DNA of 64,000 nt from Brachypodium distachyon (taxonomy: Eukaryota; Streptophyta; Magnoliopsida; Poales; Poaceae), in assembly GCF_000005505.3 (NCBI RefSeq), contig NC_016132.3:20450501-20514500 (forward strand), read 5' to 3'. Shown here in pieces: positions 11,720 through 22,831 of the stretch. Numbering within the stretch: position 1 is the stretch's first letter; every line of letters starts with the position of its first letter. The notes under the pieces were generated by a model, which was not told where the DNA came from, ran no database searches, and saw nothing but the letters and a program-made list of their open reading frames with translations. A program made the translations under genes and the position numbers.

Positions 11720-12206
11720 TGACGTGGTTATGACTAACCACGTACTCGACTTGAGTATATCCGGTACAGTACAGTTGGGATCCACAAGGAAGCCTACTTC
11801 GACTCCAGGAGTTTACATGCCAAGTCTTGCGATTTAAGATAAGGAAGATTAATTAGAATATATTTCTTCATTGTAACCGACTTCGACTCTACCTTAGACC
11901 TGGGTTCCTGCATATATAAAGGACCAGGAGGGGGAGTCAAGAGGACACCCCCAACTTAGATACAACTCGCCTAGACACACTCGACGACTCGGTGCTTCTA
12001 GACTCTGCGGCACCCCATTGTAATCGACTCATCAATACAGATCCGACAAGCAGGACGTAGGGGTATTACCTCATCGAGGGCCCTGAACCTGGGTAAATCG
12101 TGTCTCCTGTGTCCTTATTAGTCGACTAGTTCGCCAACACACACTCCAAATTTTTCCTTGATACAAGTCCATCAATATGGACATTGTCGAAGTTACATCT
12201 TTGTCA
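11720..12206 (+). repeat. Element A 5' LTR
   Basis: 487 bp, starts TGACGTGGTTATGACTAACC and ends ATCTTTGTCA. It contains a TATATAAAGG box at about 11912. It aligns over its whole length with the 3' LTR at 50325-50812 and with the inverted copy at 33490-33963. Confidence 0.9.
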
Positions 12207-12224
12207 TTAGCGCCGTCTGTGGGA
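12207..12224 (+). other. Primer-binding site of element A
   Basis: ttagcgccgtctgtggg directly follows the LTR. The form (t)ggcgccgtctgtggg is the usual start of the internal region in Tat-type elements. The same sequence with changes follows the inverted LTR at 33489. Confidence 0.7.
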
Positions 12225-12920
12225 AACAAGTGTGTTGGAAACATGACCTTGGCGGTTTCAGACTCTTCAGACCCGTCGTTGACTCAGGCGGAGTCGATGA
12301 CCTTCGGGTACTTTCACTTTAGCACTGACCCTCTCGCCAGCCGTGCGGTATTCAACGCGCTTGATACTGGCGTGGATCTCGTGTTCAGGGAGTTTCATCT
12401 CCGAGCTGACCGAACTGGTATCCTTTGACTACCAGATCTAACTGCTCTGACTCAAGAGAAGACGCTTCTTCCTTCACCTTCAGGTAAGATCCCACTGACG
12501 GATTCGACGGAACCACTCGGAGAGCAAGCCTCCCTCGAGACTCCCTCCGGGGTCGAAACCAATTTCGTCTTGTTGCGCAGAAAGCCCCGTTCCAAGCAAC
12601 GCTGGCGACTGCCCGAAACAAGAAGGCTGCCATGGCAGCAGCGATCTTGCGCCCAAGTGCGCCATCGCCCAAGTCTTCATGACAAACCCTGTCACCTCAA
12701 CTCCTTCGACTGTGGATATTATCGTAAATTCGCAAGGTGGGCATCCAGCATCGGAGAAGTCGCGGGTTCAAGCAGCCCTCGACTCGGGTATCCTCATGGA
12801 TGATCCAACTCTTGCAGAGTTGGAATTATATGCGAACTCCTTGGCCAGGAACTGCGGAGACAGAAGAAGGAAGAACATACGAATAAGCAAGGCGAATTCA
12901 AAGCTCAGGAACGAAACACT
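12225..12920 (+). pseudogene. Element A gag N-terminal region, broken
   Basis: The reading frames are scattered but match the minus-strand gag of the inverted copy at 32940-33480, for example 'TQAESMT' and the 'SRAVF..LDTG.DLVF' block. A readable stretch follows: 'MTNPVTSTPSTVDI', 'DDPTLAELELYANSLA', then a charged 'ELRRQKKEEHTNKQ' after a frame change. It carries no zinc knuckle and is cut off near 12900 where sequence of element B begins. Confidence 0.6.
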
Positions 12921-14385
12921 TATCTTTATTCACAATAACTATTGGTTTAAATACGGGGGCTGTCCGGTTACACTAGTTCGAGAGGTATGCATCGGCTGTT
13001 GGGGAACGCGGTACGCTACGCTAGCACAAAATAAAATTTCTACCGCTTCCGCCCGGATCAATGCTGTAGATAATGGATCACGAGATTACCACTAGACGCG
13101 CAGACCCGTAGCGGAAGTAGAGTCGATGTAGCGCGTCGATGCCGAGTAGTCGAACAGCCTGCTCCTCCTCGCCGATCCCTCGAACAGTTCGTCCAAGCGC
13201 CGCAGGTGCAGCGCCTCCGAGGTATCCACACGTACAGGGAGAAACTCCGTGCGGCGGACTGCTAGATCCGATCGCAAGGCTTTGGGCGTGGAGGTGTGAC
13301 GGCCGAGTCTAACTCGCGTCTGGATTGGTGTAACCCTAGACGGGTTGGTCTCCTCCACTTATATAGACGTCCCTAGTGGGCTCAGCACTTGAGGCCCGTT
13401 AGGAGTCTAATCCCGATACGAGTTGGATCCGATCCAACTCGGTTCCCACCCCTTAAGCGTGTGACCCTTCAGGTTCGCGGTCAGTCGGACACGACTACGA
13501 GCTCGAACTGCGGGCCCGAGTAACACCTTACTCGTCCACTGGCACCGACTCAAGTCGATAGTTGGTAGCGGCGCCTAGCAGCACATGCCAACTCCCAGGT
13601 AACCACAAGGTATATTGACGAACCATACAATATGTCATATGCAACATTCCTTTTGCCTCACGATATGTGTGTCGAGCTCAAGGCGAGTGCTTGTCATCCT
13701 TGTGGATAGCTCGAGTCTCTTCTCGTTCCTGTGATACAGATTCCCGAATGGGTTAACACTTAACCCAAGTCGCATGGCCATGCTTTCCGAATCTGATCAC
13801 TCGAGAGGGCCCAGAGATATCTCTCCGAACAGGAGGGGCAAATCCCATCTTGTTCAACCATGACTCGCAGCATGCTTCTCAGCAAACCCGAAAGCTACCT
13901 TTATAACCACCCAGTTACGGAGTAGCGTTTGGTAACCCCTAAGTAGGCCGATTCACATCCCAAGCTCATGCGATGACCTCAGGTCTAGGACTGGCATATA
14001 CATCATACTTGAGACTAACAAATGACAATCATCTCGTTGTGTCTCAGTGCGGGTCTGTCCGACTCAACAATCTCATTGTCGAGTCCATGCTATCAGTCGG
14101 CAACACCTTGCCGTATGACTTGTGAAACATAGTCATCATACTGATTCACATTGCTAGTCTAGATTATGTGTCCGCATAACCTCAATGACTAGGGACCATT
14201 AGAACAACATCATAGAATACATAGTCTCACAAACAAATCACGTATTTATTGATACATATCAGTGATGATGTTCAAGGACAATAACAATAACTCATGAATA
14301 CATAGGAAATAACATCATCACATGATTGCCTCTAGGGCATATCTCCAACATCGGCGGCATCACCTGAGGGTCGGGCTCCGCTGCT
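12890..14385 (-). other. 3' untranslated end of element B, truncated, with solo LTR inserted
   Basis: On the minus strand, sequence after the B pol stop (14388-14386) continues to 14356, jumps the solo LTR, and resumes at 12996 with a short non-coding tail containing AATAAA. No 3' LTR of B follows. The exact joint with element A gag lies between about 12870 and 12920 and cannot be fixed by eye. Confidence 0.5.
12997..14350 (-). mobile_element. BARE/Angela-type Copia solo LTR 1
   Basis: 1,354 bp, TG...CA, flanked by TCGGC (12992-12996 and 14351-14355). On the minus strand it starts TGTTGGAGATATGCCCTAGA, close to the well-known BARE/Angela LTR start. No PBS, gag or second LTR is attached, so it is a solo LTR. 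A second copy is at 43542-44876. Confidence 0.85.
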
Positions 14386-17300
14386 TCACGGGTAGAACTT
14401 GTGCAAGTGCTCAATATTCCAACTATTGGGCACCGGCAAGCCGGACAGCCCCCGGCCTGGTCACCTGCACTACCCGGAAGGGGCCCTCCCATTTCGGAGT
14501 CAACTTGTTCCCGGCCTTCGTTCCTTGTATCCGGCGCAGGACAAGGTCTCCGTTCTCGAGCCCCCGGGGACGGACTCGCCTGTCGTGATAACGACGGAGT
14601 CCCTGCTGGTAGCGCGCGGCTCGCACAGCAGCCCGGCATCGAAGCTCTTCGATGAAGTTTAGATCGTCGACCCTTTGCTCGTGTTGGCTGGTGTCGCCGT
14701 ACGCGCGTACCCGGGGAGATCCGTGCTTGAGCTCGAGAGGCAGCACCGCTTCTACCCCATAGACAAGGGCGAAAGGAGTTTCGCCCGTTGCCCGACTAGG
14801 TGTGGTCCTGATCGACCACAGCACGGGCTGGAGTTCTTCGATCCAGTGCTTCCCGTGGCGTTTGAGCTTGTCAAAGGTTCTCGTCTTGAGCCGCCGCAGA
14901 ACCTCTGTGTTGGCTCGTTCCGCCTGCCCGTTGCTCCTCGGATGAGCGACGGTCGCGAAGCGCAGTTTAGTGCCCATATCTTCGCAGTAGGCATGAAACG
15001 CCGCGCTCGTGAATTGCGTGCCGTTGTCGGTGATGATGCTGTTAGGAACACCAAACCGGCACACAATGCCCTTAAAGAACTTGATGGCCGCCTGGGCGGT
15101 CACCTTGCGCACTGGTTCCACCTCCACCCATTTGGAGAACTTGTCGACGGCCACAAACAAGTATTCGTAACCGCCAACCGCCCTTGGTAGCTTGCCGATG
15201 ATGTCCAGTCCCCAGACCGCGAACGGCCATGAGGACGGGATGACATGCAGGGCCTGGGCTGGTTGGTTGCTCTTCTTTGAGTGGAACTGGCACGCTTCGC
15301 ATGTCCTCACCAGCCGCTCTGCGTCGACCAGGGCCGTGGGCCAGTAGAAGCCATGCCGGAAAACTTTGCCGGCCAAAGCCCGGGAGGCCACATGGTGTGA
15401 ACATGTGCCTCGATGTATGTCTTCCAACAGTGCACACCCTTCTTCCTGCGACACGCAGATGAGTTTGACACCATTCGCACGCCTGCGGTAGATGCTGCCG
15501 TCTATCACAGTGTACATCCTCCGGGAGAGCCTCTCCTTTCAAATAGCGGGCGATCTCTTCCGCCCAGGGAGGAATTTCTGTGCCAACGCATGCCGCCATA
15601 TCAGCGGCATGGACCCCTGCTATTGCAGGGGTTCCCTCGGTTGCCGGAGGGGCGTCCCCGGCAGCCGGCTGGGGGGTGACTGAAGGAGCCAGTTGCTTCT
15701 GACAGAACACCCCCGCCGGAGGCTTCCGGCGCTCTGCTGCCATCTTGGCCAGCTCGTCAGCAGCGAAGTTGTCCTTCCGCTTGACGTGTTCGAAGCGCAA
15801 ACCCTTGAACTTCCGTTCCAGCTTGCGGACCTCTTCTACGTACGGCGCCATTTGAGGGCAATCGTAGTCCTTGTTCACCTGGTTGATCACAAGCTGGGAA
15901 TCACCGCGAACAACCAGGCGCTTAATGTCGAGGGCGACCGCTGCGCGCAGCCCGGCAAGCAGGCCTTCATACTCCGCCGTGTTGTTGGTGGAGTTAGCGA
16001 AGTCGAGTTGGACGGCGAACTGCAGCTGGTCCCCTGTGGGTGACTCGATGATGACCCCAGCCCCCGCTCCCTGGAGATTGAATGCACCGTCGAAGTAGAG
16101 GACCCAGTGGCCTTGTCCAGCTTGCCGGGAAGGCCTATCTCTGACTCACTTTCTTCTACGCCCGTGGACGTCCACTCCGCGACGAAGTCTGCCAGGGCCG
16201 TGCTCTTGATGCTTTTGGAGTTGGCGAAGTGGAGGTCAAACTCCGACAGTTCCATCCTCCATTCGGCCACCCTCCCGGTGGCTTCACGGTTGGTGAGGGT
16301 CCTCCCGAGGCAGAACCCGGACACCACCGTGACGCGGTGCGCCTGGAAGTAGTGGCGCAACTTGCGGGACGCAAGGAGGATCCCCAGAAGGAGCTTCTGT
16401 ACTTGTGGGTATCTTGTCCGCGCGTCATGCAACACTGTACTGACGAAGTACACCGGTCGCTGCACCAACCGCTTCTGAGGCGCTGGGGTTGCCGGCTCTG
16501 GGGTGGTCCCTGGGTTTGAGGTGGTTGCCGGAGGCTGCTCAGCCCCCTGCCCCGCAGCCCCAATCCCCGGGACGTCTTCCTCCCTCTCGGCAACCAGCAC
16601 CGAGCTGACCACCTGGTCAGTCGCCGCTAAGTAGAGTAGCAACGGCTCGCCCAACTTGGGGGCAACGAGGATGGGCGGTGACCTTAGGTATCGCTTGAGT
16701 TCCTGGAGCGCCGCGTCGGCCTCGGCAGTCCAGTCGACTGGACCCTTCTTCTTCATTACCTGGAAGAAAGGCAGGGCACGCTCGCCCAGTCTGGAGATGA
16801 AGCGTCCAAGAGCGGCAACGCAGCCGTTCAGGCGCTGGACATCTTTCACCTTGCGGGGGGCCTCCATCTTCTCGATGGCTTCTATTTTGGTCGGGTTGGC
16901 CTGTATCCCCCGGTGTGAAACCAAGAAACCTAGAAGCTGCCCGGAGTTGACACCGAAGGTGCACTTATCAGGGTTCAGCCTGAGCTTGATCTTGCGGAGG
17001 TTGTCAAATGTCTCTCGCAGGTCATCAATCAGTGAGTCCCTACACTTCGATTTGATGACGATGTCATCCATGTAGGCCTCCGCGTTGCGGCCTAGCTGGG
17101 GCCCCAAACATTCTCGCAGGGCGCGCTGGAATGTGGAGTCCGTGTTCTTCAACCCGAAAGGCATGCATGTATAGCAGTAGCAGCCAACCGGGGTGATAAA
17201 CGTTGTCTTTTCCTCATCCTCGACTGCCATCTTGATTTGATGGTAGCCGGAGAAAGCATCCAGAAAACTCAACAGGTCACAACCAGCGGTAGAATCAACT

Positions 17301-17700
17301 ATCTGGTCGATATAGGGTACAGGGAAGGGATCCTTGGGGCATGCACGATTAAGATCGGTAAAATCTACGCACATGCCAAGCTTATTCCCCGCTTTGGGCA
17401 CTACTACAGGGTTAGCCAGCCAAGTGGGGTACAAAACTTTCCTGATCGCCCCGGCAGCCCTGAGCTTGCCCACCTCTTGCTTGATGAAATCTTTCCGCTC
17501 TTGTGCCTGCCGCCAGATCTTCTGCTTGACGGGGTGCGCGTCCGGGCGCACCGCGAGCCGATGCTCAATCACCTCCCTGGGGACTCCGGGAAGGTCCAAC
17601 GGTTCCCAGGCGAACACGTTGGCGTTTTCCCGGAGGAAGGTGATGAGGGCGCTTTCCTATTCGGCGGTCAGGTTCGCACCGACGGTAACGGTGCGCTCTT
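14386..17700 (-). pseudogene. Element B pol: reverse transcriptase, two RNase H domains, integrase
   Basis: This is the Ty3/gypsy polyprotein read right to left. The reverse-transcriptase core spans about 17560-16900 ('[15 protein letters not shown]' region read as MCVDFT, '[13 protein letters not shown]', catalytic 'AYMDDIVIK'). A first RNase H follows. Then, after a frame break near 16110, comes a second RNase H-like domain ('[15 protein letters not shown]', '[14 protein letters not shown]', 'DNFAADELAKMAAE'). The doubled RNase H marks the Tat lineage. Another frame break near 15520 leads to the integrase: the H/C zinc domain ('HRGTCSHH', 'CEACQFH'), then DDE residues in 'WGLDIIGK', 'IITDNGTQF' and 'NGQAERAN'. 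The stop is at 14388-14386, after 'EHLHKFYP'. Several frameshifts make it inactive. Confidence 0.85.
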
Positions 17701-17727
17701 TGTCGCCGGCTTGGAGGGGCAGCTTCT

Positions 17728-20375
17728 TCACTTGGGCGGCCTCCTCCTGGAGCCCCCGCCCCTTGCCGGGACGCGAGCTCGAGCCTGCGCCTTGCGGGGT
17801 GGCGCGGGCCTTCTTCGTTGCCGGGGCGTCACCCGGCAAGGCGTCGTCCTCGAGAACACCTTCGTCGCCGGCGTCAGCTGCGGCAGCGGCCCGGACGACC
17901 TCGCCAACGCACCAACTGCGTCTTTGAGATCGCACCCGATGGAGAGGACTCCGTAGACGGACGGCATCTTCATCACGCCGTAGGCGCAATGCGTAGCCGC
18001 CATAAACTTGATCAGCGCCGGCCGACCAAGGATCCCGTTGTAGGGCAACGGGGTATGCACCACGTCGAACACTATGTGCTCGGTCCTGAATGCTTCCTGG
18101 GACCCGAAGGTGACCGGCAGCGTGATGCGTCCCAGCGGGCGCATGATCCCGGGGTTCACCCCCCGGAACGGTTCGGTGGGCTTCAGCTGCTCGATCGGCA
18201 GCTGGAGCTTTTCCACCAGCCTGGCGGACAGGAGGTTAAGCCCCGCTCCATTATCCACCAGCACCTTGGTCACCGTCATATTGCTAATGATCGGCGAGAC
18301 GACGAAGGGTATTACCCCGGAACCCAACTGTCGCACCGGGTGATCGTCGGCGCTGAAGGTGATCGGCATGTGCGACCACCTCAGCGTCTGTTGCGGCTCC
18401 GCCTCCGGCAACAGCCCGCACACGTCGCGGGTGAGGCGCTTCACCGCGGCGTGGGATGGGAGAGCGTAAGATCCCCCATGGATGCAGGCGACGCCACGAG
18501 GCTCCTGGAAGCCCGGCTCGTCGCCGCCGGAATGGTCGGACTCACGCTGCTCCTCGGCGCGCGCCCTGTCACGCCCCCGAGGAGGGCGTTCCCACGCAGC
18601 GAGGGGCTGGCTGCGCCCTCCTTGGGGTTCAACCCTGCCGGCACCACCGCCGGCCGGCCTCGCACCCGCTCTGGGGTCGTTCGGGCAATCTCGGGAGAGA
18701 TGCCCGATGTCGCCACAATTGAAGCAGCGCCGGCGGCGCGGCGCTCCTCGTGGCGCTGCTCCCGCCGCCGCTTGATCCCTTGCAGGACGCGGCAACTCTG
18801 CGCGTCGTTGGTGGAGTTGTTGTGGATAGGACAGCGGGACGCGTCGCCCCGCTTCCCGCCAGATTCTCCCCCCGGCGAGGCCTTCTTCGTGGGCCTCGCG
18901 GTAGGAGCCTCCGAGTCCGCAATGAGGACTTGCTTCCCACTGTGCTTACGGGAACCCTTCTTCTGCGAGCCCTCGCCAGGGCTCGCGACAGCCTGGGCTG
19001 CCAGCTCGGGCGCTAGGCGTCCCTCGTCGGCCATGGCGCACTTGTGTGCCAAGGTGTACAAGTCTTGCGTCGTCCGGATCCGATGCGTGCTCAGCTTCTC
19101 ACGCATCTTGGGATCGTGGACGTTGATGGCGAAGGTGTTGATGATGGCGACCGCCTCCGCCTCCTGGATAGAATAGGAGAGATTGAAGAAGCGGTTGACG
19201 AAGGCCCGCAACGTCTCTCCCGGTTTTTGCACGATGGTGTGCAGCTCCGCCATGGTTCCTGGGCGCTTATAGCCACCCTGGAACGTGCTCACGAACTGCT
19301 CGCGCAGGTCTGCCCAGGTGGCGACGGATCCGGCGGGCAGGTTTGAGCAACCAGGTTCGCGCTGATCCCTTCAGGACCATCGGGAACCAGTTCGCCTAAC
19401 CTTGTCATTGGCGCCGATGGCATGCATGCCCAGCATATAGGTCAGGAGAAAATCTTTGGGGTTAGCGGTCCCGTAGTACGTACCGAGCGCAAGCGCTCGG
19501 AACTTACGGGGCCACACCACTCGCCGCAACTCGCGCGCGAACGCGGTGCAGCCGTCTTCTGGGCCCAGGGGAGCGTCTTCTTGCTCCAGTGGGTGCTGGC
19601 GCTCCACCTCGCGCCTGCGCCGGCGCTCCAAGCGCGGGCGCAGATCCTCCTGTTGTCGGGCATCCAAGATGCCACGCGCATCGCCCCCCGGGACGGTGGG
19701 CGACAAATTCGAGGACCCCTCCGGGCCCCCGTCTACCAGGCCCCGCTGAGGAGGGGGAGGGTTCTCCCCCTGTCGCAAGGCGGGCGGCGCGCCTTCGCGC
19801 TCTGAGTTCGGCCCGTGGCCGGAGCCTACCGGGGCGCCCTCGCCTTGCGGCTGCTGGGCAGCCAGGGCGAGAAGCGCTTCCAACTCCTCGCCCCACGTCT
19901 TGTGCGCCGGCGTGCCCTGCTGTAGCTCGTACCGCACCATGACGCGCGCGGTGACAATGGCTTCAGCCGGGGTTCGCACGGGGGGCAACCGGTTTCCTGA
20001 ACGGCTGCTTCCCGCCCTGGCCCCGGACGCCTCCGAGTGCGCAGGGTGCGAACCTCCAGGGGTCGCCCGTGACGCGGCGTGCTCCGGGTGCCGCTGCCGC
20101 GGGGCATCCTCGGGTCGCGACTCCACCCGTTGGCTGGCCCGGGCGACGCCATGCGTGCTCGCCCGACTGCCCCCGGCGCTGGGGGCAGCCGGTCCCCTCG
20201 GCCAATTGTCGGTTGACGGTCGGGGAGGCGGTGGAGGCAGCTGCGTTTGCTGCACCCTCGAGGGCTCAGGATTCTCTTGAGCTCCCGACTCGGGTCGCAC
20301 GTCGTGCGACCGCGTGTGCGCCGCTGGGGCCTCACGCGGGTCTATGCGTGAATCACCAGCCCGCTTGGGGGGCAT
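17728..20375 (-). pseudogene. Element B gag and protease, frameshifted
   Basis: The ATG at 20375 opens a Pro/Arg-rich gag N-terminus ('MPPKRAGDSRID'). It runs to 'YYGTANPKDFLLTYML', where frames break at about 19390 and 19340. Gag continues at 19292 ('STFQGGYKRPGTM', 'KPGETLRAFVNRF', 'DLYTLAHKCAMAD'), followed by a Lys-rich linker and the zinc knuckle 'CFNCGDIGHLSRDC' at about 18720. The protease follows, with active site 'VLVDNGAGLNLLS' near 18250 and 'GILGRPALIKFMA' near 18010. It is a Tat-type gag-pro upstream of the pol described separately. Frame breaks rule out a functional polyprotein. Confidence 0.8.
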
Positions 20376-20462
20376 GGTGACAAGGCTCGTCGACGAAGAA
20401 GAGTGAAGCCGATGCCGATGGGAACTTCTGCTACCGGCGATCTCCGGCGCTGTCCACTCCTG

Positions 20463-20485
20463 CGCCCCCTACCTGGCGCGCCAGA
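20463..20485 (-). other. Primer-binding site of element B
   Basis: The minus strand reads tctggcgcgccaggtagggg directly after the LTR end, the standard junction of RIRE2-like Tat elements. An identical-looking site precedes LTR B2 at 21793-21814. Confidence 0.7.
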
Positions 20486-21493
20486 TGTCGTCGCTCGGTG
20501 CTCCGACACCGGGGGCGTGCAGCCACGTCCCCCTTTTAGGTTTGGTAGGGGCGTCTAGGGTGGAGACCAGATGATCGCCGGCACGGCCTATGAGGCCCTA
20601 CGGGGCCGGCGAGGCAAAGTGCTAATGGTACGCGCTAGTCCAAGAACAGCGCACGCACATTTTTTACCCAGGTTCGGGCCACCCGGAGGTGTAAAACCCT
20701 ACGTCCTACCTGTCTGAGCTGATATTGATTACGGATCAAATGTTTACAGGTTGCCAGGCAAGCTCCCGGGCTTTCTCTCAGTGGCTAGGCACTCCTCACC
20801 ACTCTCTGCTGGCTGCCTACTGGAGCCAGTAAGCATCTATCGAGCGAGCTTCGTCCGAACCAACTAACTGACCAACTGACTAACCTCTCCAACTTTCTGA
20901 CCCGTCAACCCTCTAACCCTCTTGACCATTGGCATGGGTCCTCCTTTTAGACACAAGGGGATGCCACACGTGACACGGTGCATGGGCTACAAGTGTCCAA
21001 CGGGGAGGCACGCAACTCTCCCTGGTGAGCTGGTGGCATGCATGGGTGCCACCTCCGCTGCTAGGGGCCTAGGACCCTAGGGTAGGATTGGACAACCACT
21101 GTTCCTTGGATCGGACAACCACTGTTCCTTGGATCGGACGGGTAACTACCCGTCGGTCGGCTCGTTTACTGAGCCGCGCGCCTTACCCCTTGCCTTGGTG
21201 GGACCGCGCGTTCCGCGCCCGTCACGCGCCCGTGTGGCGCTGTCCAGTGGGCCCCACGACCCGAGGCGGGGGCACGCGTCCGGGAACCCCCAGTCCCCGC
21301 AAGTCGGCCCGGGAAGCACCCGGGCCCAGCGCACCTAGGACCCTCCTCCCGGGAAGCAGCTTCCCGGGAGGTGCCTAAGCGGGAATATTCCCAGAAGCCC
21401 CGCTAGCCCCTTTCGGGCTGTTAGCTTGCCGGGAAGCTCGTCGGCACTCCCCGGGATGAGACCTTCCCGGAAACCCGGGGGAGGGGGCCACGC
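20486..21493 (-). repeat. Element B LTR copy B1, truncated at its 5' end
   Basis: Starts (low end) tgtcgtcgctcggtgctccg and aligns with copies B2 and B3. The last ~40 bp present in the other copies ('gcagcggtggtacc...gtgcgaca') are missing. At about 21493 the sequence changes abruptly into a duplicated gag N-terminal segment. Confidence 0.75.
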
Positions 21494-21814
21494 GCGACTG
21501 GCCCCGGCACTAGGGGCAGCCGGTCCCCTCGGCCGATTGTCCGCAGACGGCCGAGGTGGCGGAGGAGGCAGCTGCGATTGCTGCACTCTCGAGGGCTCGG
21601 GGTTCTCCTAAGCCCCTGACTCGGGTCGCACGTCATGCAACCGCGTGTGCGCCGCTGGGGCCTCACGTGAGTCTATCCGAGGATCACCAGCCCGCTTGGG
21701 GGCCATGGTGGCTGGTCTCATCGGTGAAGGAGACGGAGCCGACGTCGAGGCAAGCACTGCTGCCGGCGATCACCGGCGAGCCCTTCTCCCGCGCCCCCTA
21801 CCTGGCGCGCCAGA
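21494..21814 (-). pseudogene. Duplicated gag N-terminal fragment and PBS of the B family
   Basis: This ~320-bp block is a diverged copy of 20164-20485: the same Gln/Pro-rich gag start and the same leader with the primer-binding site next to LTR B2. It lies between LTR copies B1 and B2, so a second B-family element has lost all but its 5' LTR and gag start. Confidence 0.7.
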
Positions 21815-22831
21815 TGTCGTCGCGCGGGGCTCCGACACCAGGGGCGTGCGGTCACGGCCCCCTTTTTAGGTTCGGCAGGGGCGTCAGGGATCGCCCCGGC
21901 GATCACCGGCGTGGCCGATGCTCCTTCACGACAGGCGAAATGATGTACTCGGGGTGCGCACAAACAAAGAACACATGCACGCACGTTTTTACCCAGGTTC
22001 GGGCCACCCGGAGGTGTAAAATCCTACATCCTGCCTGTCTGAACTGGTATTGATTACGCACCAAGTGTTTACACCTTGCCGAGAGAAGGTCCCCGGGCTC
22101 TCTCTCTTTCCTTGGTAACGCTACTGGCTACCCTCGGACTAGGGCTAGTTGTGAGCTATGAGTCTGTGCGCTCGTGTGACTGTCGAACTATCCAGCCTTG
22201 GGGAAAGCGTGGAACCCTTTTTCCGTGGAACCCTCTGACCGTTGGCGGGGGTCCTCCTTTTATACTCAAGGGGATGCCACAGGTGCCATAGTGCATGCGC
22301 TACAAGTGTCGGACGGGGAGGCATATAACTCCCCCCCGGTGAGCTGGTGGCGCGCATGGACGCCACATCCGCGGCTAGGGGTCTAAGACCCTAGGGTAGG
22401 ATTGGACAGCCACTATTTGCTAGACTTGGACGGGTAACGCCCCTCCTGTCGGCTCATTTAATGAGCCGTGTGCCTTACTCCTTGCCCTGGTGGGGCCGCG
22501 CACCCCACGCCCGCCACGCGCCCGCGTGGCGCTGTTGATCTGCTCACTGGACCCCACCCTTGAGGTAGGAGCCTGCGCCCGGGAACCCCCTATCCCAGCA
22601 AGTCGCTCCCCGGGAAGCGCCCAGGCCCAACGCACCCGGGAAACTCCCTCGGGAAGCGGCTTCCCGAGAGGTGCCCAGGTGGGAATATTCCCCGAAGCCC
22701 CACTAGAACTTCCGGGCTGGTAGCTCGTCGGGCTGCTCGTAGCCGCTGCCCGGGATGGAACCTTCTCGGGAACTGGGGACGGGACCCACGCGTCGCGCAA
22801 CGGTGGTACCTCGGGTGCCAGTAGTGCGACA
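21815..22831 (-). repeat. Element B-family LTR copy B2
   Basis: 1,017 bp, low end tgtcgtcgcgcggggctcc, high end gccagtagtgcgaca. It contains the same G-rich leader blocks as B1 and B3. It is followed directly by MULE transposase sequence at 22832. Confidence 0.8.

Noticed and set aside
17818..19176. A 452-codon open frame on the plus strand
   Set aside because: It is the antisense shadow of the GC-rich gag-protease region of element B, which shows zinc-knuckle and protease motifs on the minus strand.
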